The translations under genes were made by a program, and so were the position numbers. This document shows positions 15,601 to 23,898 of a stretch of 64,000 nt of DNA, piece after piece. Source of the stretch: Mesorhizobium wenxiniae. Its GTDB lineage: Bacteria; Pseudomonadota; Alphaproteobacteria; Rhizobiales; Rhizobiaceae. The DNA is taken from positions 1 through 64,000 of the forward strand of contig NZ_NPKH01000034.1 in the NCBI RefSeq assembly GCF_002284535.1, written 5' to 3'. The notes under the pieces are model-generated. The model worked only from the letters and a program-made list of their open reading frames with translations, did no database searches and was not told where the DNA came from. How positions within the stretch are numbered: position 1 is the stretch's first letter; each line of letters opens with the position of its first letter.

Positions 15601-18180
15601 ATGACCAGAAAACCCTTGCCAGAGCTTCCGGTCTCCGCCGTGCTGCCGGCGCTCAGCGGAGCGCTCGGCCAAGGCAACAGCGCGGTGCTGGTGGCGCCGC
15701 CCGGCGCCGGCAAGACCACGCTGGTGCCGCTGGCGCTGCTCGACGCGCCATGGCTCGGCACGGGAAAGATCATTCTGCTCGAGCCGCGCCGGCTCGCTGC
15801 CCGCGCTGCCGCCCGCCGCATGGCCGAACTGCTCGGCGAGGAACCCGGCGAAACAGTCGGCTACGCCATGCGCATGGAAAACCGCACTTCTGCGAGGACC
15901 AAAATCCTCGTCGTGACAGAAGGCGTGCTGTCGCGGATGATCCTCGACGATCCGGAGTTGCCCGGTGTCTCGGCGGTATTCTTCGACGAGTTCCATGAGC
16001 GTTCGCTCGACGGCGATTTCGGGCTGGCGCTGGCGCTCGACGTGCAAGGTGCGCTGAGGCCCGAGCTGCGATTGCTGGTCATGTCGGCGACGCTTGACGG
16101 CGGGCGCGTCTCGCGGCTGCTTTCCGGCGCCCCGGTGATCGAGAGCGAAGGCCGCGCCTTTCCCGTCGACATCCGCTACGACGAGCGGCCGGCCGGCATC
16201 GCCATCGAAGACGCCATGGCCAAGGCGATCCGCACGGCCCTTGCCGATGAGAGCGGCAGCGTGCTCGCTTTCCTGCCCGGCCAGCGCGAGATCGAGCGCA
16301 CCGCCGAGCGGCTGCAAGGCCGCGTCAGTGCCGACACCGATATCGTGCCGCTCTACGGCATGCTCGACAACAAGGCGCAGGACGCCGCGATCAAGCCGGC
16401 GCCGTCCGGCCGCCGCAAGGTGGTGCTGGCGACCTCGATCGCCGAGACCTCGATCACCATCGACGGCGTGCGCGTCGTCATCGATTCCGGCCTGTCGCGC
16501 CTGCCGCGCTACGAACCGGCCAGCGGACTGACGCGGCTGGAGACGGTGCGGGTCAGCAAAGCCTCGGCCGACCAGCGCGCCGGCCGCGCCGGGCGCACGC
16601 AGCCGGGCGTCGCCATCCGGCTGTGGCGGGCAGAGCAGACGGCGGCGCTTCCCGCCTTCACCACGCCGGAAATCCTTGAAGCCGATCTGTCGGGGTTGAT
16701 GCTCGATTGCGCCGCCTTCGGTGTCGTCGACCCGGTGAGCCTTTCGTTCCTCGATCGGCCGCCGGCCCCAGCACTCAACGAGGCAAGATCGCTGCTTCGT
16801 GCGCTCGACGCCATCGACGAGGCAGGGCGCCTGACGGAATCGGGTGCTGCGATGCGCAGGCTGGCGCTGCCGGTGCGGCTGGCCCACATGGTCGCCGACG
16901 CGGCAAAGACAGGCCAGGCGTTCGAAGCGGCCATGCTCGCCGTGCTGCTCACCGAGCGTGGCCTTGGCGGCGATGGCGCCGACCTCGAACGGCGGCTGAT
17001 GCGGTTCCGATCCGAAAGATCGCCGCGCGCCATCGCCGCGCGGCAGCTCGCCGAGCGATTGGCGAAACAGGCTTCAGCCTCCCCCTCGAGGGGAGGGCCG
17101 GCGAGCGAGCCGAGCGCAGCGAAGCGAGGGAGACGGGGTGGGATCGCCGATGGCGTGCCCGATCCGACCCCACCCCGCTCCGCTTCGCGGATCGACCCTC
17201 CCCTCGAGGGGGAGCGTAGGGCCGGCGCGCTCCTCATCCATGCCTGGCCGGATCGCGTCGCCAAGGCGCGCGGCGAGCGCGGCCGTTTCGTGCTGGCCAA
17301 CGGTTCGGGCGCCATGCTCGACGCCGCCGACCCGCTGGCCGGCGCGGCCTGGCTCGTCGTCGCCGATCTGCAGGGCAAGGCGCAGAACGCCCGCATCACG
17401 GCGGCAGCGGCGATAGATGAGACCGACATTCGCGCTACACTTGCGCAAAAAATCGAGACAAGCCGTGAAACCAACTTCGACCGCGACAGGCGCGCGGTGC
17501 GCGTGCGCGAAACCGTTCGCCTCGGCGCCCTCACGCTGTCCGAACGTATGCTGCCGCCGCCGGCCGGCACTGAGGCGGATCGCGCCATCCTCGACGCCTT
17601 GCGCCAACACGGGCTGTCGCTTTTGCCGTGGGGCAAGGAGGCTGAAACGCTGCGTCAACGGCTTGGCTGGCTGCATCGCGGCCTCGGCCCGCCCTGGCCC
17701 GATGTTTCCGACGCCGCGCTCGACGATATCCTCGACGACTGGCTGCTGCCGTATCTCTCCGGCGCGGCGTCCTTTGCGGCGATCGATCCGGCCGTGCTTT
17801 CGGCAGGCCTTATGGCATTGGTGCCGCACGATCTCCAGCGCAGGATCGAGGCGCTGGCGCCGACCCATTTCGACGCTCCGTCCGGCAGCCACGTGCCGAT
17901 CCGCTATGATGGCGAATGGCCGGTGCTGGCGATCCGCGTCCAGGAGTTGTTCGGTCTCGACCGGCATCCCGCGATCGCCAGTGGCACCGTGCCGCTGACG
18001 CTCGAGCTTTTATCGCCGGCGCACCGGCCGATCCAGACGACCCGCGACCTGCCCGGTTTCTGGCGCGGCTCCTGGGCCGATGTGCGGGCCGACATGCGTG
18101 GTCGTTACCCAAAGCACGTCTGGCCGGAGAACCCGCTTCTCGCCACAGCCACCAGCCGCGCCAAACCGCGGGGGACCTAG
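15601..18180 (+). CDS. hrpB: ATP-dependent helicase HrpB, with an in-frame palindromic insertion
   Basis: This is an 859-residue DEAH-box helicase. Motif I is APPGAGKTT near residue 39, motif II is FFDEFHERS near residue 127 and motif III is MSATLDGG. QRAGRAGR is motif VI, followed by the helicase-associated domain and an HrpB-specific C-terminal domain ending with LPGFWRGSWADVRADMRGRYPKHVWPEN (the standard HrpB ending). The first ATG in frame is 15577; 15601 is preferred because similarity begins at TRKPLPELP. Residues about 490-540 (proline-, serine- and arginine-rich) are encoded by a palindromic element, and family members normally go straight from the LAERLAKQ-type helix to ALLIHAWPDRVAKARG. 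The frame is kept, so the protein may still work. Confidence 0.92.
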   Translation: MTRKPLPELPVSAVLPALSGALGQGNSAVLVAPPGAGKTTLVPLALLDAPWLGTGKIILLEPRRLAARAAARRMAELLGEEPGETVGYAMRMENRTSARTKILVVTEGVLSRMILDDPELPGVSAVFFDEFHERSLDGDFGLALALDVQGALRPELRLLVMSATLDGGRVSRLLSGAPVIESEGRAFPVDIRYDERPAGIAIEDAMAKAIRTALADESGSVLAFLPGQREIERTAERLQGRVSADTDIVPLYGMLDNKAQDAAIKPAPSGRRKVVLATSIAETSITIDGVRVVIDSGLSRLPRYEPASGLTRLETVRVSKASADQRAGRAGRTQPGVAIRLWRAEQTAALPAFTTPEILEADLSGLMLDCAAFGVVDPVSLSFLDRPPAPALNEARSLLRALDAIDEAGRLTESGAAMRRLALPVRLAHMVADAAKTGQAFEAAMLAVLLTERGLGGDGADLERRLMRFRSERSPRAIAARQLAERLAKQASASPSRGGPASEPSAAKRGRRGGIADGVPDPTPPRSASRIDPPLEGERRAGALLIHAWPDRVAKARGERGRFVLANGSGAMLDAADPLAGAAWLVVADLQGKAQNARITAAAAIDETDIRATLAQKIETSRETNFDRDRRAVRVRETVRLGALTLSERMLPPPAGTEADRAILDALRQHGLSLLPWGKEAETLRQRLGWLHRGLGPPWPDVSDAALDDILDDWLLPYLSGAASFAAIDPAVLSAGLMALVPHDLQRRIEALAPTHFDAPSGSHVPIRYDGEWPVLAIRVQELFGLDRHPAIASGTVPLTLELLSPAHRPIQTTRDLPGFWRGSWADVRADMRGRYPKHVWPENPLLATATSRAKPRGT
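17078..17214. repeat. Palindromic repeat element inserted in frame in hrpB
   Basis: The two ends are near-identical palindromes built on CCCCTCGAGGGG: CCTCCCCCTCGAGGGGAGGG at 17079-17098 and CCCTCCCCTCGAGGGGGAG at about 17196-17214. Between them is a GC-rich stretch with a further inverted match (GGGTGGGATC / GATCCGACCCCACCCC). The element resembles rhizobial intergenic palindromes in style but lies inside a conserved gene and adds roughly 46-50 codons without a stop. Confidence 0.8.
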
Positions 18181-18213
18181 CCTTTACCCTTTTCCGGCTA
18201 TAAATCCTTGGCC

Positions 18214-19539
18214 ATGATAAACATCCTGCGGGCGCCCGACTTCCAGCAAAGCCAGCGGCTGCGCCTTAACACGCTGATCAGGCTGCGCTGGCTTGCCATC
18301 GTGGGCCAGAGCCTGGCGGTTATCGTCGTTGCCTATGGGCTGAAGTTCCCGCTGCCCGTCAGTCCCTGCTTCGCGTTGATCGCCTGTTCTGCCTGGATGA
18401 ACCTGTGGCTGACCTTCCGCTATCCGGCGGCGCATCGGCTGACCCCGCTGCCGGCTTTCGCCATCCTGACCATCGACAGCCTGCAGCTTGCCGGCCTGCT
18501 CTACCTGACGGGCGGCCTCACCAATCCGTTTTCAGTGCTGGTCACCGTGCCCGTGGTCATCTCGGCGACGTCGCTGCCGCTGCGCCTGACCGCCATCCTC
18601 GGCGCGCTGGTGATGGTGGCGGCGAGCCTGCTGGTGTTCTTCCATCTGCCGCTGCCCTGGTACGAGGGCGCGCCGCTGGAGATGCCGTTCATTTATGTCG
18701 CCGGCATGTGGATGGCGGTGTTTTCCTCGATCGCTTTCACCGCGATCTATGCCTTCCGCGTGGCCGAGGAAGCCCGGCTGCTCGCCAACGCGCTTGCCGC
18801 CACCGAGCTGGTGCTGCAGCGCGAGCAGCATTTGTCGGCACTGGACGGCCTTGCCGCCGCCGCCGCGCATGAGCTGGGCACGCCGCTTGCCACCATCACG
18901 CTTGTCGCCAAGGAGATGGAGAAGGCGCTCCGCAACGATCCAAAATACGGCGAGGACGTGACGCTGCTGCGCTCGCAGAGCGAGCGTTGCCGGGAAATCC
19001 TCAAGCGCCTGACCAGCCTGTCGTCCGAGGGCGAGGCGCATCTCTCCCGCATGCCGCTAACTTCGCTGGTCGAGGAGATGACGGCCCCGCACCGCGATTT
19101 CGGCATCTCGATCAAGCTTCGCCCTGGCGAGCGCATCGGCCCCGAACCGGTCGGGCGGCGCAATCCCGGCGTCATCTACGGCCTCGGCAATCTGGTCGAG
19201 AATGCCGTCGACTTTGCCCGTAAGAGCGTCACCGTGCGCTGGAGCTGGAACGAGGCCGCCGTCACCTTCTCGATCACCGACGACGGGCCGGGTTTCCCTC
19301 CCGAAATCATCGACCGCATCGGCGAGCCCTATATGTCGACGCGCCAGGGCACCGAGGCTGGCGGCGGCCTCGGACTGGGGCTTTTCATCGCCAAGACCTT
19401 GCTTGAACGCTCGGGGGCCACGCTCGATTTCCGCAATTCCAACGAACCGGGCGAGGGCGCCGTCGTGCAGATATCGTGGCCGCGCAGCGTCTTCCTCAAC
19501 CCTGAATCGGCTTCGGCCACCATGTTTGACACGGCTTGA
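18214..19539 (+). CDS. actS: Redox sensor histidine kinase ActS (RegB/PrrB family)
   Basis: This 441-residue inner-membrane kinase senses the respiratory and redox state and phosphorylates ActR. Six hydrophobic segments fill residues 25-180. The ubiquinone-binding motif GGLTNPFS lies at 100-107. The H-box AAAAHELGTPLAT puts the phosphorylated histidine at 219, and Cys259 in SERCREILKRL is the redox-active cysteine of RegB. ATPase motifs NLVENAVDFA, DDGPGFP and GGGLGLGLFIAK complete the kinase. ATG 18214 was chosen; an upstream in-frame TTG at 18208 is less likely. It is followed 64 bases later by actR. Confidence 0.93.
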   Translation: MINILRAPDFQQSQRLRLNTLIRLRWLAIVGQSLAVIVVAYGLKFPLPVSPCFALIACSAWMNLWLTFRYPAAHRLTPLPAFAILTIDSLQLAGLLYLTGGLTNPFSVLVTVPVVISATSLPLRLTAILGALVMVAASLLVFFHLPLPWYEGAPLEMPFIYVAGMWMAVFSSIAFTAIYAFRVAEEARLLANALAATELVLQREQHLSALDGLAAAAAHELGTPLATITLVAKEMEKALRNDPKYGEDVTLLRSQSERCREILKRLTSLSSEGEAHLSRMPLTSLVEEMTAPHRDFGISIKLRPGERIGPEPVGRRNPGVIYGLGNLVENAVDFARKSVTVRWSWNEAAVTFSITDDGPGFPPEIIDRIGEPYMSTRQGTEAGGGLGLGLFIAKTLLERSGATLDFRNSNEPGEGAVVQISWPRSVFLNPESASATMFDTA

Positions 19540-19603
19540 ATTGGACAATAGCGCTCCAAAACTATATCTGCGTAAAAATCGGGCAGCAGGAATTTAGAAG
19601 ACG

Positions 19604-20167
19604 ATGAACGGCGACGAAACGATTGGCGCAATGGTTGAAGGCGAGGACACCTCGCTGCTGATCGTCGACGACGACAAGCCGTTCCTCACGCGCCTTGCCC
19701 GCGCCATGGAAACCAGGGGTTTCGTAGTCGAAACCGCCGAGAGCGTCGAGGAGGCGGTGGCCAAGGCGCGCGCCAACCCGCCCGCCTATGCCGTGGTCGA
19801 CATGCGGCTCGCCGACGGCAACGGCCTCGACGTCGTTGCCGCCATCCGCGAGAAGCGCGACGACGCCCGCGCCATCATCCTCACCGGCTACGGCAACATC
19901 GCCACCGCAGTGACGGCGGTGAAGCTGGGGGCCATCGACTACCTGTCGAAGCCGGCCGATGCCGACGACATTTTCGCCGCACTCACCCGCACGGCGGGCG
20001 AACGCGCCGCGCCGCCTGAAAACCCGATGTCGGCCGACCGCGTGCGCTGGGAGCACATCCAGCGCGTCTACGAAATGTGCGACCGCAACGTCTCCGAGAC
20101 CGCGCGCCGGCTCAATATGCACCGCCGCACGCTGCAGCGGATACTGGCCAAGCGCGCGCCGCGCTGA
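19604..20167 (+). CDS. actR: Response regulator ActR (RegA/PrrA family)
   Basis: This 187-residue DNA-binding response regulator partners ActS. The receiver domain has the acidic pocket VDDDK, phosphoacceptor Asp66 (VVDMRL), Thr94 (ILTGYG) and Lys116 (LSKPAD). After a proline-rich linker the C-terminus is a Fis-type helix-turn-helix (NVSETARRLNMHRRTLQRILAK), as in RegA. In Sinorhizobium the pair controls acid tolerance, carbon fixation and respiration genes. An inverted repeat 80 bases after the stop may end transcription. Confidence 0.95.
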   Translation: MNGDETIGAMVEGEDTSLLIVDDDKPFLTRLARAMETRGFVVETAESVEEAVAKARANPPAYAVVDMRLADGNGLDVVAAIREKRDDARAIILTGYGNIATAVTAVKLGAIDYLSKPADADDIFAALTRTAGERAAPPENPMSADRVRWEHIQRVYEMCDRNVSETARRLNMHRRTLQRILAKRAPR

Positions 20168-20245
20168 CGCCTGACCGAACCGAAGGTTCGTGTCGGCGAA
20201 TGGCGGAATCGGTTTTCGCTGGGGATCACGCGCAAACTCAAAGTC

Positions 20246-20289
20246 CTACAGCGTGCTTTGCGCGCCCCAAAGGATACGCAGCGCTGTAG
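20246..20289. repeat. Rhizobial-type intergenic palindrome after actR
   Basis: CTACAGCG at 20246-20253 pairs with CGCTGTAG at 20282-20289 around TGCTTTGCGCGCCCC...GGATACGCAG, which itself pairs in part. The pattern resembles the CTACAGCG...GCGCGTCC type palindromes common between rhizobial genes. A related hairpin is at 25396-25436. It may act as an actSR terminator. Confidence 0.6.
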
Positions 20290-20299
20290 AGACTTGCCC

Positions 20300-20375
20300 C
20301 TGCGATTGGTGTTTGCGCATCATCGCATCGGGTGATGTTGGCCCTGCCGGCGGGTAGGCGACGCGACGGAGACGA
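20300..20375 (+). promoter_or_regulatory. Structured leader of nhaA, candidate nhaA-I type (Li+) riboswitch
   Basis: Directly before nhaA there are two hairpins: CATCA...TGATG at about 20320-20338, and CCTGCC-GGCG-GGTAGG at about 20344-20359, followed by CGACGCGACGGAG, which contains the nhaA ribosome-binding site. The nhaA-I RNA motif, reported as a lithium-responsive class, is known upstream of nhaA in Alphaproteobacteria. I could not check the consensus, so identity with that class is inferred from position and compact structure. Confidence 0.4.
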
Positions 20376-20376
20376 C

Positions 20377-21573
20377 ATGCAGGACCAGAAGCAACGGCCG
20401 GTCTCCATTCTACGCGAATTCCTCGACAGCGAGGCGGCAGGCGGCATCGTCCTGATGGCAGCCGCGGCACTGGCCCTGATCGTCGCCAATTCGCCGCTGG
20501 CCGAAGCCTATTTCGACGCCCTTCACGCCTATCTCGGACCGCTCAGCGTATCGCACTGGATCAATGACGGCCTGATGGCCGTGTTCTTCCTGCTGGTCGG
20601 CCTGGAGATCAAGCGCGAGATGCTGGATGGCCAGCTCTCCACCTGGCCACGGCGCGCCCTTCCCGGCATCGCCGCCGCCGGCGGCATGCTGGTGCCGGCA
20701 CTTGTCTATGTCGCCATCAACCTCGACAACCCGGCCGCTCTGTCCGGCTGGGCGATCCCGACCGCCACTGACATCGCGTTTGCGCTCGGCGTGCTGTCGC
20801 TGCTCGGCAGCCGCGTGCCGGGGTCGCTGAAGGTATTCCTCACCGCGCTCGCCATCATCGACGACCTCGGCGCGGTCATCATCATCGCGGTGTTCTACAC
20901 GACCGGCCTGTCGCTCGCCTATCTCGGCGCCGCCTTCGCGGTCATCGCTCTGCTGATCGTGCTCAACCGCATGAAGGTGCTGACGCTGGTACCCTACATC
21001 CTGCTCGGTGTCGTCCTGTGGGTGCTGGTGCTGAAATCGGGCGTCCATGCCACGCTCGCCGGCGTGGCGCTGGCCTTGACCATACCTTTGAAAGTCTCCC
21101 CGGGCATCGGGCATGATCTCGACCATTCGCCGCTGCACCGGCTCGAGCACGGCCTGCACAGAATAGTGCCGTTCGTCGTCATCCCGATCTTCGGCTTCGC
21201 CAATGCCGGCGTTTCGCTCGCCGGCCTGAGCGCAGCCGCCCTGGTCGAGCCGCTGACGCTGGGAGTCGCCGCCGGCCTCGTCGCCGGCAAGCTGGTCGGC
21301 GTGTTCGGTTCTTCCGCGCTTGCCATCCGGCTCGGCTTCGCCGACCTGCCGGTCAATGCCGGCTGGCTGCACATGATCGGCATTTCGCTGCTCTGCGGCA
21401 TCGGCTTCACCATGAGCCTGTTCATCGGCCTGCTCGCCTTCGCCAGCAATGTCGAGCTGCAGGACGCGGTCAAGGTCGGCATCCTCGCCGGGTCCTTTAT
21501 CGCCGCGATCCTCGGCGCCGCCGTGCTGCTGGTGGCGCCGGCGGCGAATGGGGCGGACGAGGAGATGGAATAA
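20377..21573 (+). CDS. nhaA: Na+/H+ antiporter NhaA
   Basis: This 398-residue inner-membrane antiporter expels sodium or lithium in exchange for protons. The ion-binding aspartates are at 162-163 in AIIDDLGAVII, and the unwound helix motif TATDIAFALG includes Asp132. About twelve membrane segments are visible and the length is normal. The start at 20377 has GGAG six bases upstream; the longer frame to 20332 would translate the structured leader. It is convergent with mmcB, separated by 95 bases. Confidence 0.94.
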   Translation: MQDQKQRPVSILREFLDSEAAGGIVLMAAAALALIVANSPLAEAYFDALHAYLGPLSVSHWINDGLMAVFFLLVGLEIKREMLDGQLSTWPRRALPGIAAAGGMLVPALVYVAINLDNPAALSGWAIPTATDIAFALGVLSLLGSRVPGSLKVFLTALAIIDDLGAVIIIAVFYTTGLSLAYLGAAFAVIALLIVLNRMKVLTLVPYILLGVVLWVLVLKSGVHATLAGVALALTIPLKVSPGIGHDLDHSPLHRLEHGLHRIVPFVVIPIFGFANAGVSLAGLSAAALVEPLTLGVAAGLVAGKLVGVFGSSALAIRLGFADLPVNAGWLHMIGISLLCGIGFTMSLFIGLLAFASNVELQDAVKVGILAGSFIAAILGAAVLLVAPAANGADEEME

Positions 21574-21668
21574 AGCTGCCGCTGCGGTTTCCAGGCAGAT
21601 GAGGGGCAGCGCGAAGGGTAGGAAGAGCATAAACGTTTCAGTGAGACTAACCGAAGCGCTCAGAAACC

Positions 21669-22169
21669 CTACTCACTCTCCCCCTCCAGCGCCGGCACCG
21701 AGACGCCGGCGATTTCCGCCGCGAGCAGCCGCGCTGCACCGGCCCGCGCGATCCTCAGCATCAGCGCCTTGCGTGTCGCCGCCGCCATGCGGTGCTCGGG
21801 CGCATCGCGCAGGATTTCGGCTCCATAGCCGTCGGAAAGGATAAAACCGCATTCCTGTGGAAAGATCTCCGAGGGCACGCCGGGATGCGTGGCGAAGAAG
21901 AAGCGGTCCGAATGCAGCCGGTAGTCCGGCCATTTACGGTCGACCCTGAAATCCTCGATCGAGGATTTGATCTCGATGATCCAGATGTCGCCCTGCCGGG
22001 TCAGCGCGACGAGGTCGGCGCGGCGCCCGGTCGCCAGTGACAGTTCGGGCAGCACATGCGCGCCCATTTCCTTGAGCAGCCGCTGCACGCCACGCCGCAC
22101 GAGGATGGCGCGCTCCGACTGACGGCCGTCGATAAGCGGGTTGAGAGGGACAGGCGAGATGATTGGCAT
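21669..22169 (-). CDS. mmcB: MmcB family DNA repair protein
   Basis: This 166-residue soluble protein has a nuclease-like fold. The core reads GAHVLPELSLATGRRADLVALT then DIWIIEIKSSIEDFRVDRKW, with the E...D...ExK pattern of PD-(D/E)XK nucleases (Glu in PELSL, Asp in RRADL, Glu-Ile-Lys). MmcB of Caulobacter belongs to the DNA-damage regulon and was named for mitomycin C sensitivity. The ATG at 22169 is chosen; a GTG at 22196 would also fit the frame. A GTTC-N7-GAAC palindrome lies 22-36 bases upstream. Confidence 0.82.
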   Translation of the reverse strand: MPIISPVPLNPLIDGRQSERAILVRRGVQRLLKEMGAHVLPELSLATGRRADLVALTRQGDIWIIEIKSSIEDFRVDRKWPDYRLHSDRFFFATHPGVPSEIFPQECGFILSDGYGAEILRDAPEHRMAAATRKALMLRIARAGAARLLAAEIAGVSVPALEGESE

Positions 22170-22190
22170 GGGAGCACCATGCCAGACTTT

Positions 22191-22205
22191 GTTCACGGTT
22201 TGAAC
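22191..22205 (-). promoter_or_regulatory. Possible damage-response operator upstream of mmcB
   Basis: GTTC at 22191-22194 and GAAC at 22202-22205 are separated by seven bases. The alphaproteobacterial LexA box is usually a direct repeat, GTTC-N7-GTTC. This site has the same half-site and spacing but is palindromic, so LexA binding is uncertain. Confidence 0.3.
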
Positions 22206-22284
22206 CCGTTTTCTTCAGGCGATTATCTGGTTGACAAACCCAACGGGAAACAATCGACAGCGGAACAAAATTAGCGCCAGTGGC

Positions 22285-22358
22285 TGGAGGTCTGAGTGGG
22301 AATTGAACCCACTACGTCGGTTTTGCAGACCGATGCGTCACCGTCCCGCCCTCAGACC
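22285..22358 (-). tRNA. tRNA-Cys (GCA)
   Basis: The 74-base cloverleaf has acceptor arms GGTCTGA/TCAGACC and an anticodon stem around CTGCAAA, giving anticodon GCA. The T-arm reads GTGGGTTCAATTCCCAC. The discriminator base is U, as expected for tRNA-Cys, and the 3' CCA is encoded. Confidence 0.95.
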
Positions 22359-22367
22359 TTGGTGCCT

Positions 22368-22396
22368 CTATGCCCAACCCATCAGCGCTTAGTCAA
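22368..22396 (-). promoter_or_regulatory. Promoter of tRNA-Cys
   Basis: On the minus strand TTGACT (22396-22391) is followed by a 17-base spacer and GCATAG (22373-22368), ten bases before the mature tRNA 5' end. The -35 part lies inside the last codons of the DUF1330 gene. Confidence 0.5.
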
Positions 22397-22732
22397 CCTG
22401 TCGACGCCCGGATGTCCTTTCTCTGGCCGATTATCCGGTTCGGGGATCACGCCCTCCAGAGCAATGATCCTCGTCTTTGCGCAGCGTTCACGGATAGCTT
22501 TGAGCCGGCTGTACTCTGGAGAGCCGTACCATGCCATGAGGGAGGCCATGTCCGGAAACTCGACAATGACCAGGCGATGAGGTTCCCAATCGCCTTCCAG
22601 CACTTTGGTGGCTCCGCCACGAGCGATGTACCGTCCCCCATAGCGCGCTTCGGTTGCTGGCACATCCCGGCGGTATTCCTCGAAAACGGCGGCATCGGTT
22701 ATGTTTACATCAGCAATGAGATACGCTGCCAT
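22382..22732 (-). CDS. DUF1330 family protein
   Basis: The 116-residue soluble protein shows the DUF1330 ferredoxin-like pattern: MAAYLIADVNITDAAVFEEYRR, GGRYIARGG, RLVIVEFPDMASLMAWYGSPEY and RIIALEGV. Its enzymatic role is unknown. The ATG at 22732 has GGGAG upstream. The C-terminal tail (NRPEKGHPGVDRLTKR) is longer than usual and contains the tRNA-Cys promoter on the same strand. It is divergent from the GYD-domain gene. Confidence 0.85.
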   Translation of the reverse strand: MAAYLIADVNITDAAVFEEYRRDVPATEARYGGRYIARGGATKVLEGDWEPHRLVIVEFPDMASLMAWYGSPEYSRLKAIRERCAKTRIIALEGVIPEPDNRPEKGHPGVDRLTKR

Positions 22733-22882
22733 TGGCCTTACTCCCTGAGAAAGCCAGTGAAGCAGCTCCATTAGCGGCCTCGCAACTAAGCCAGCGGTAC
22801 TAAGCCTCGGAAACGAGTCGCCTCTCCCTGTATCGGGCGCTTTACTACATTCGTTGGGGGCAGCTCTGGGAGGAGACGAACC

Positions 22883-23209
22883 ATGCCCATGTATCTCTCA
22901 CGATTCAGCTATACGCCCGAAACCTGGGCGCGCTTGATCGAAAACCCCGAGGATAGACGCGAGGCAGCCCGCACCTACATCGAGTCGGTGGGCGGAAAGC
23001 TGCACGGGTTCTGGTATGCGTTCGGAGAGCACGATGGCTGGAACCTGTGGGAGGCGCCAGACAACGTTTCGATGGCATCTGTCATGCTGGCCATCGGTGC
23101 GGGAGGAGCGATCAACTCGTACGAGACCACCGTTCTCCTAAGCGTCGAGGAGACGATGCAAGCGCTTGGGAAGGCAAAGTCGATCCGGTATCGCCCGCCG
23201 GGGTCGTAA
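22883..23209 (+). CDS. GYD domain protein
   Basis: This 108-residue protein begins MYLSRFSYTPETWARLIENPEDR and contains GGKLHGFWYAFGEHDGWNLWEAPD, the GYD-domain pattern of a dimeric alpha/beta-barrel-like fold. Function is unknown. The start is supported by GGGAGGAG. It is divergent from the DUF1330 gene, another small ferredoxin-fold protein, across 150 bases that should hold both promoters. Confidence 0.85.
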   Translation: MPMYLSRFSYTPETWARLIENPEDRREAARTYIESVGGKLHGFWYAFGEHDGWNLWEAPDNVSMASVMLAIGAGGAINSYETTVLLSVEETMQALGKAKSIRYRPPGS

Positions 23210-23251
23210 GGGCTCCCTTTGCGGCCTCGCGGAGTGTCGGAGGCTAGTCGC

Positions 23252-23673
23252 TCATGCCGCCGCGAAAGCGATTTTATCTCCAGCATGCGCAGCCCCCGCA
23301 ATATCCTCCAGGATCGGGCAGTCCGGCCGGTCGTCGCCGTGGCAGGCATGGATCAGCTTCTGCAAGGTCGAGCGCATCGACTGCAGCTCGCGCACCTTCT
23401 CCTCGATTGCAGTCACATGCGCGGCGGCGATCTCGCGCACGTCATGGCTGGCGCGGCTACGGTCGTGGTAGAGTGCCATCAGCTGGCGGCAGACGTCGAT
23501 CGAAAAACCGAGGTTGCGCGCGCGGCGCAGGAAAGTCAGCCGGGGGATGTCGTCGCCCCGTAGTCGCGGTAGCCGTTGCCGGCGCGCGCCGGACGGATCA
23601 GGCCGATCTCCTCATAATAGCGAATGGTCTTGGCCGGCAGGCCGGAACGCTGGGCGGCATCTACGACATTCAT
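23252..23673 (-). pseudogene. cueR: MerR-family copper regulator CueR, frameshifted
   Basis: From the ATG at 23673 (AAGGAACC upstream) the frame reads NVVDAAQRSGLPAKTIRYYEEIGLIRPARAGNGYRDYG, the complete MerR-type helix-turn-helix and wing start, and then stops after TSPG. The other frame resumes with DDIPRLTFLRRARNLGFSIDVCRQLMALYHDRSRASHDV and ends with the metal loop CHGDDRPDC, typical of CueR. One missing base at about 23555-23560 explains the break. Either the regulator is broken or the base was lost in sequencing. A matching MerR-type promoter precedes copA at 32551. Confidence 0.8.
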
Positions 23674-23898
23674 GATGGGTTCCTTGACTTCCGGCGGCTT
23701 GGCGGCCGCCCCATTGAATTTCCTACATAATCTTATGATCGCCGTTGCCGAAAAGCCACAGTTGAGGACTTACCGGCATGTAGGCCCCTGCATATAGGCA
23801 TCGCGCGCTTGGCAAGCAAAGCAAATGCCAGCATGAATGATGGCGACAAAGCGGCCGTCTCGAGCCGCTCTATTTCGGGCGGGGCATCGGACCTTTTC

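Noticed and set aside
15418..16887. Open frame of 489 codons opposite hrpB
   Set aside because: It is antisense to conserved helicase motifs and its translation is low-complexity and Arg/His/Gln-rich.
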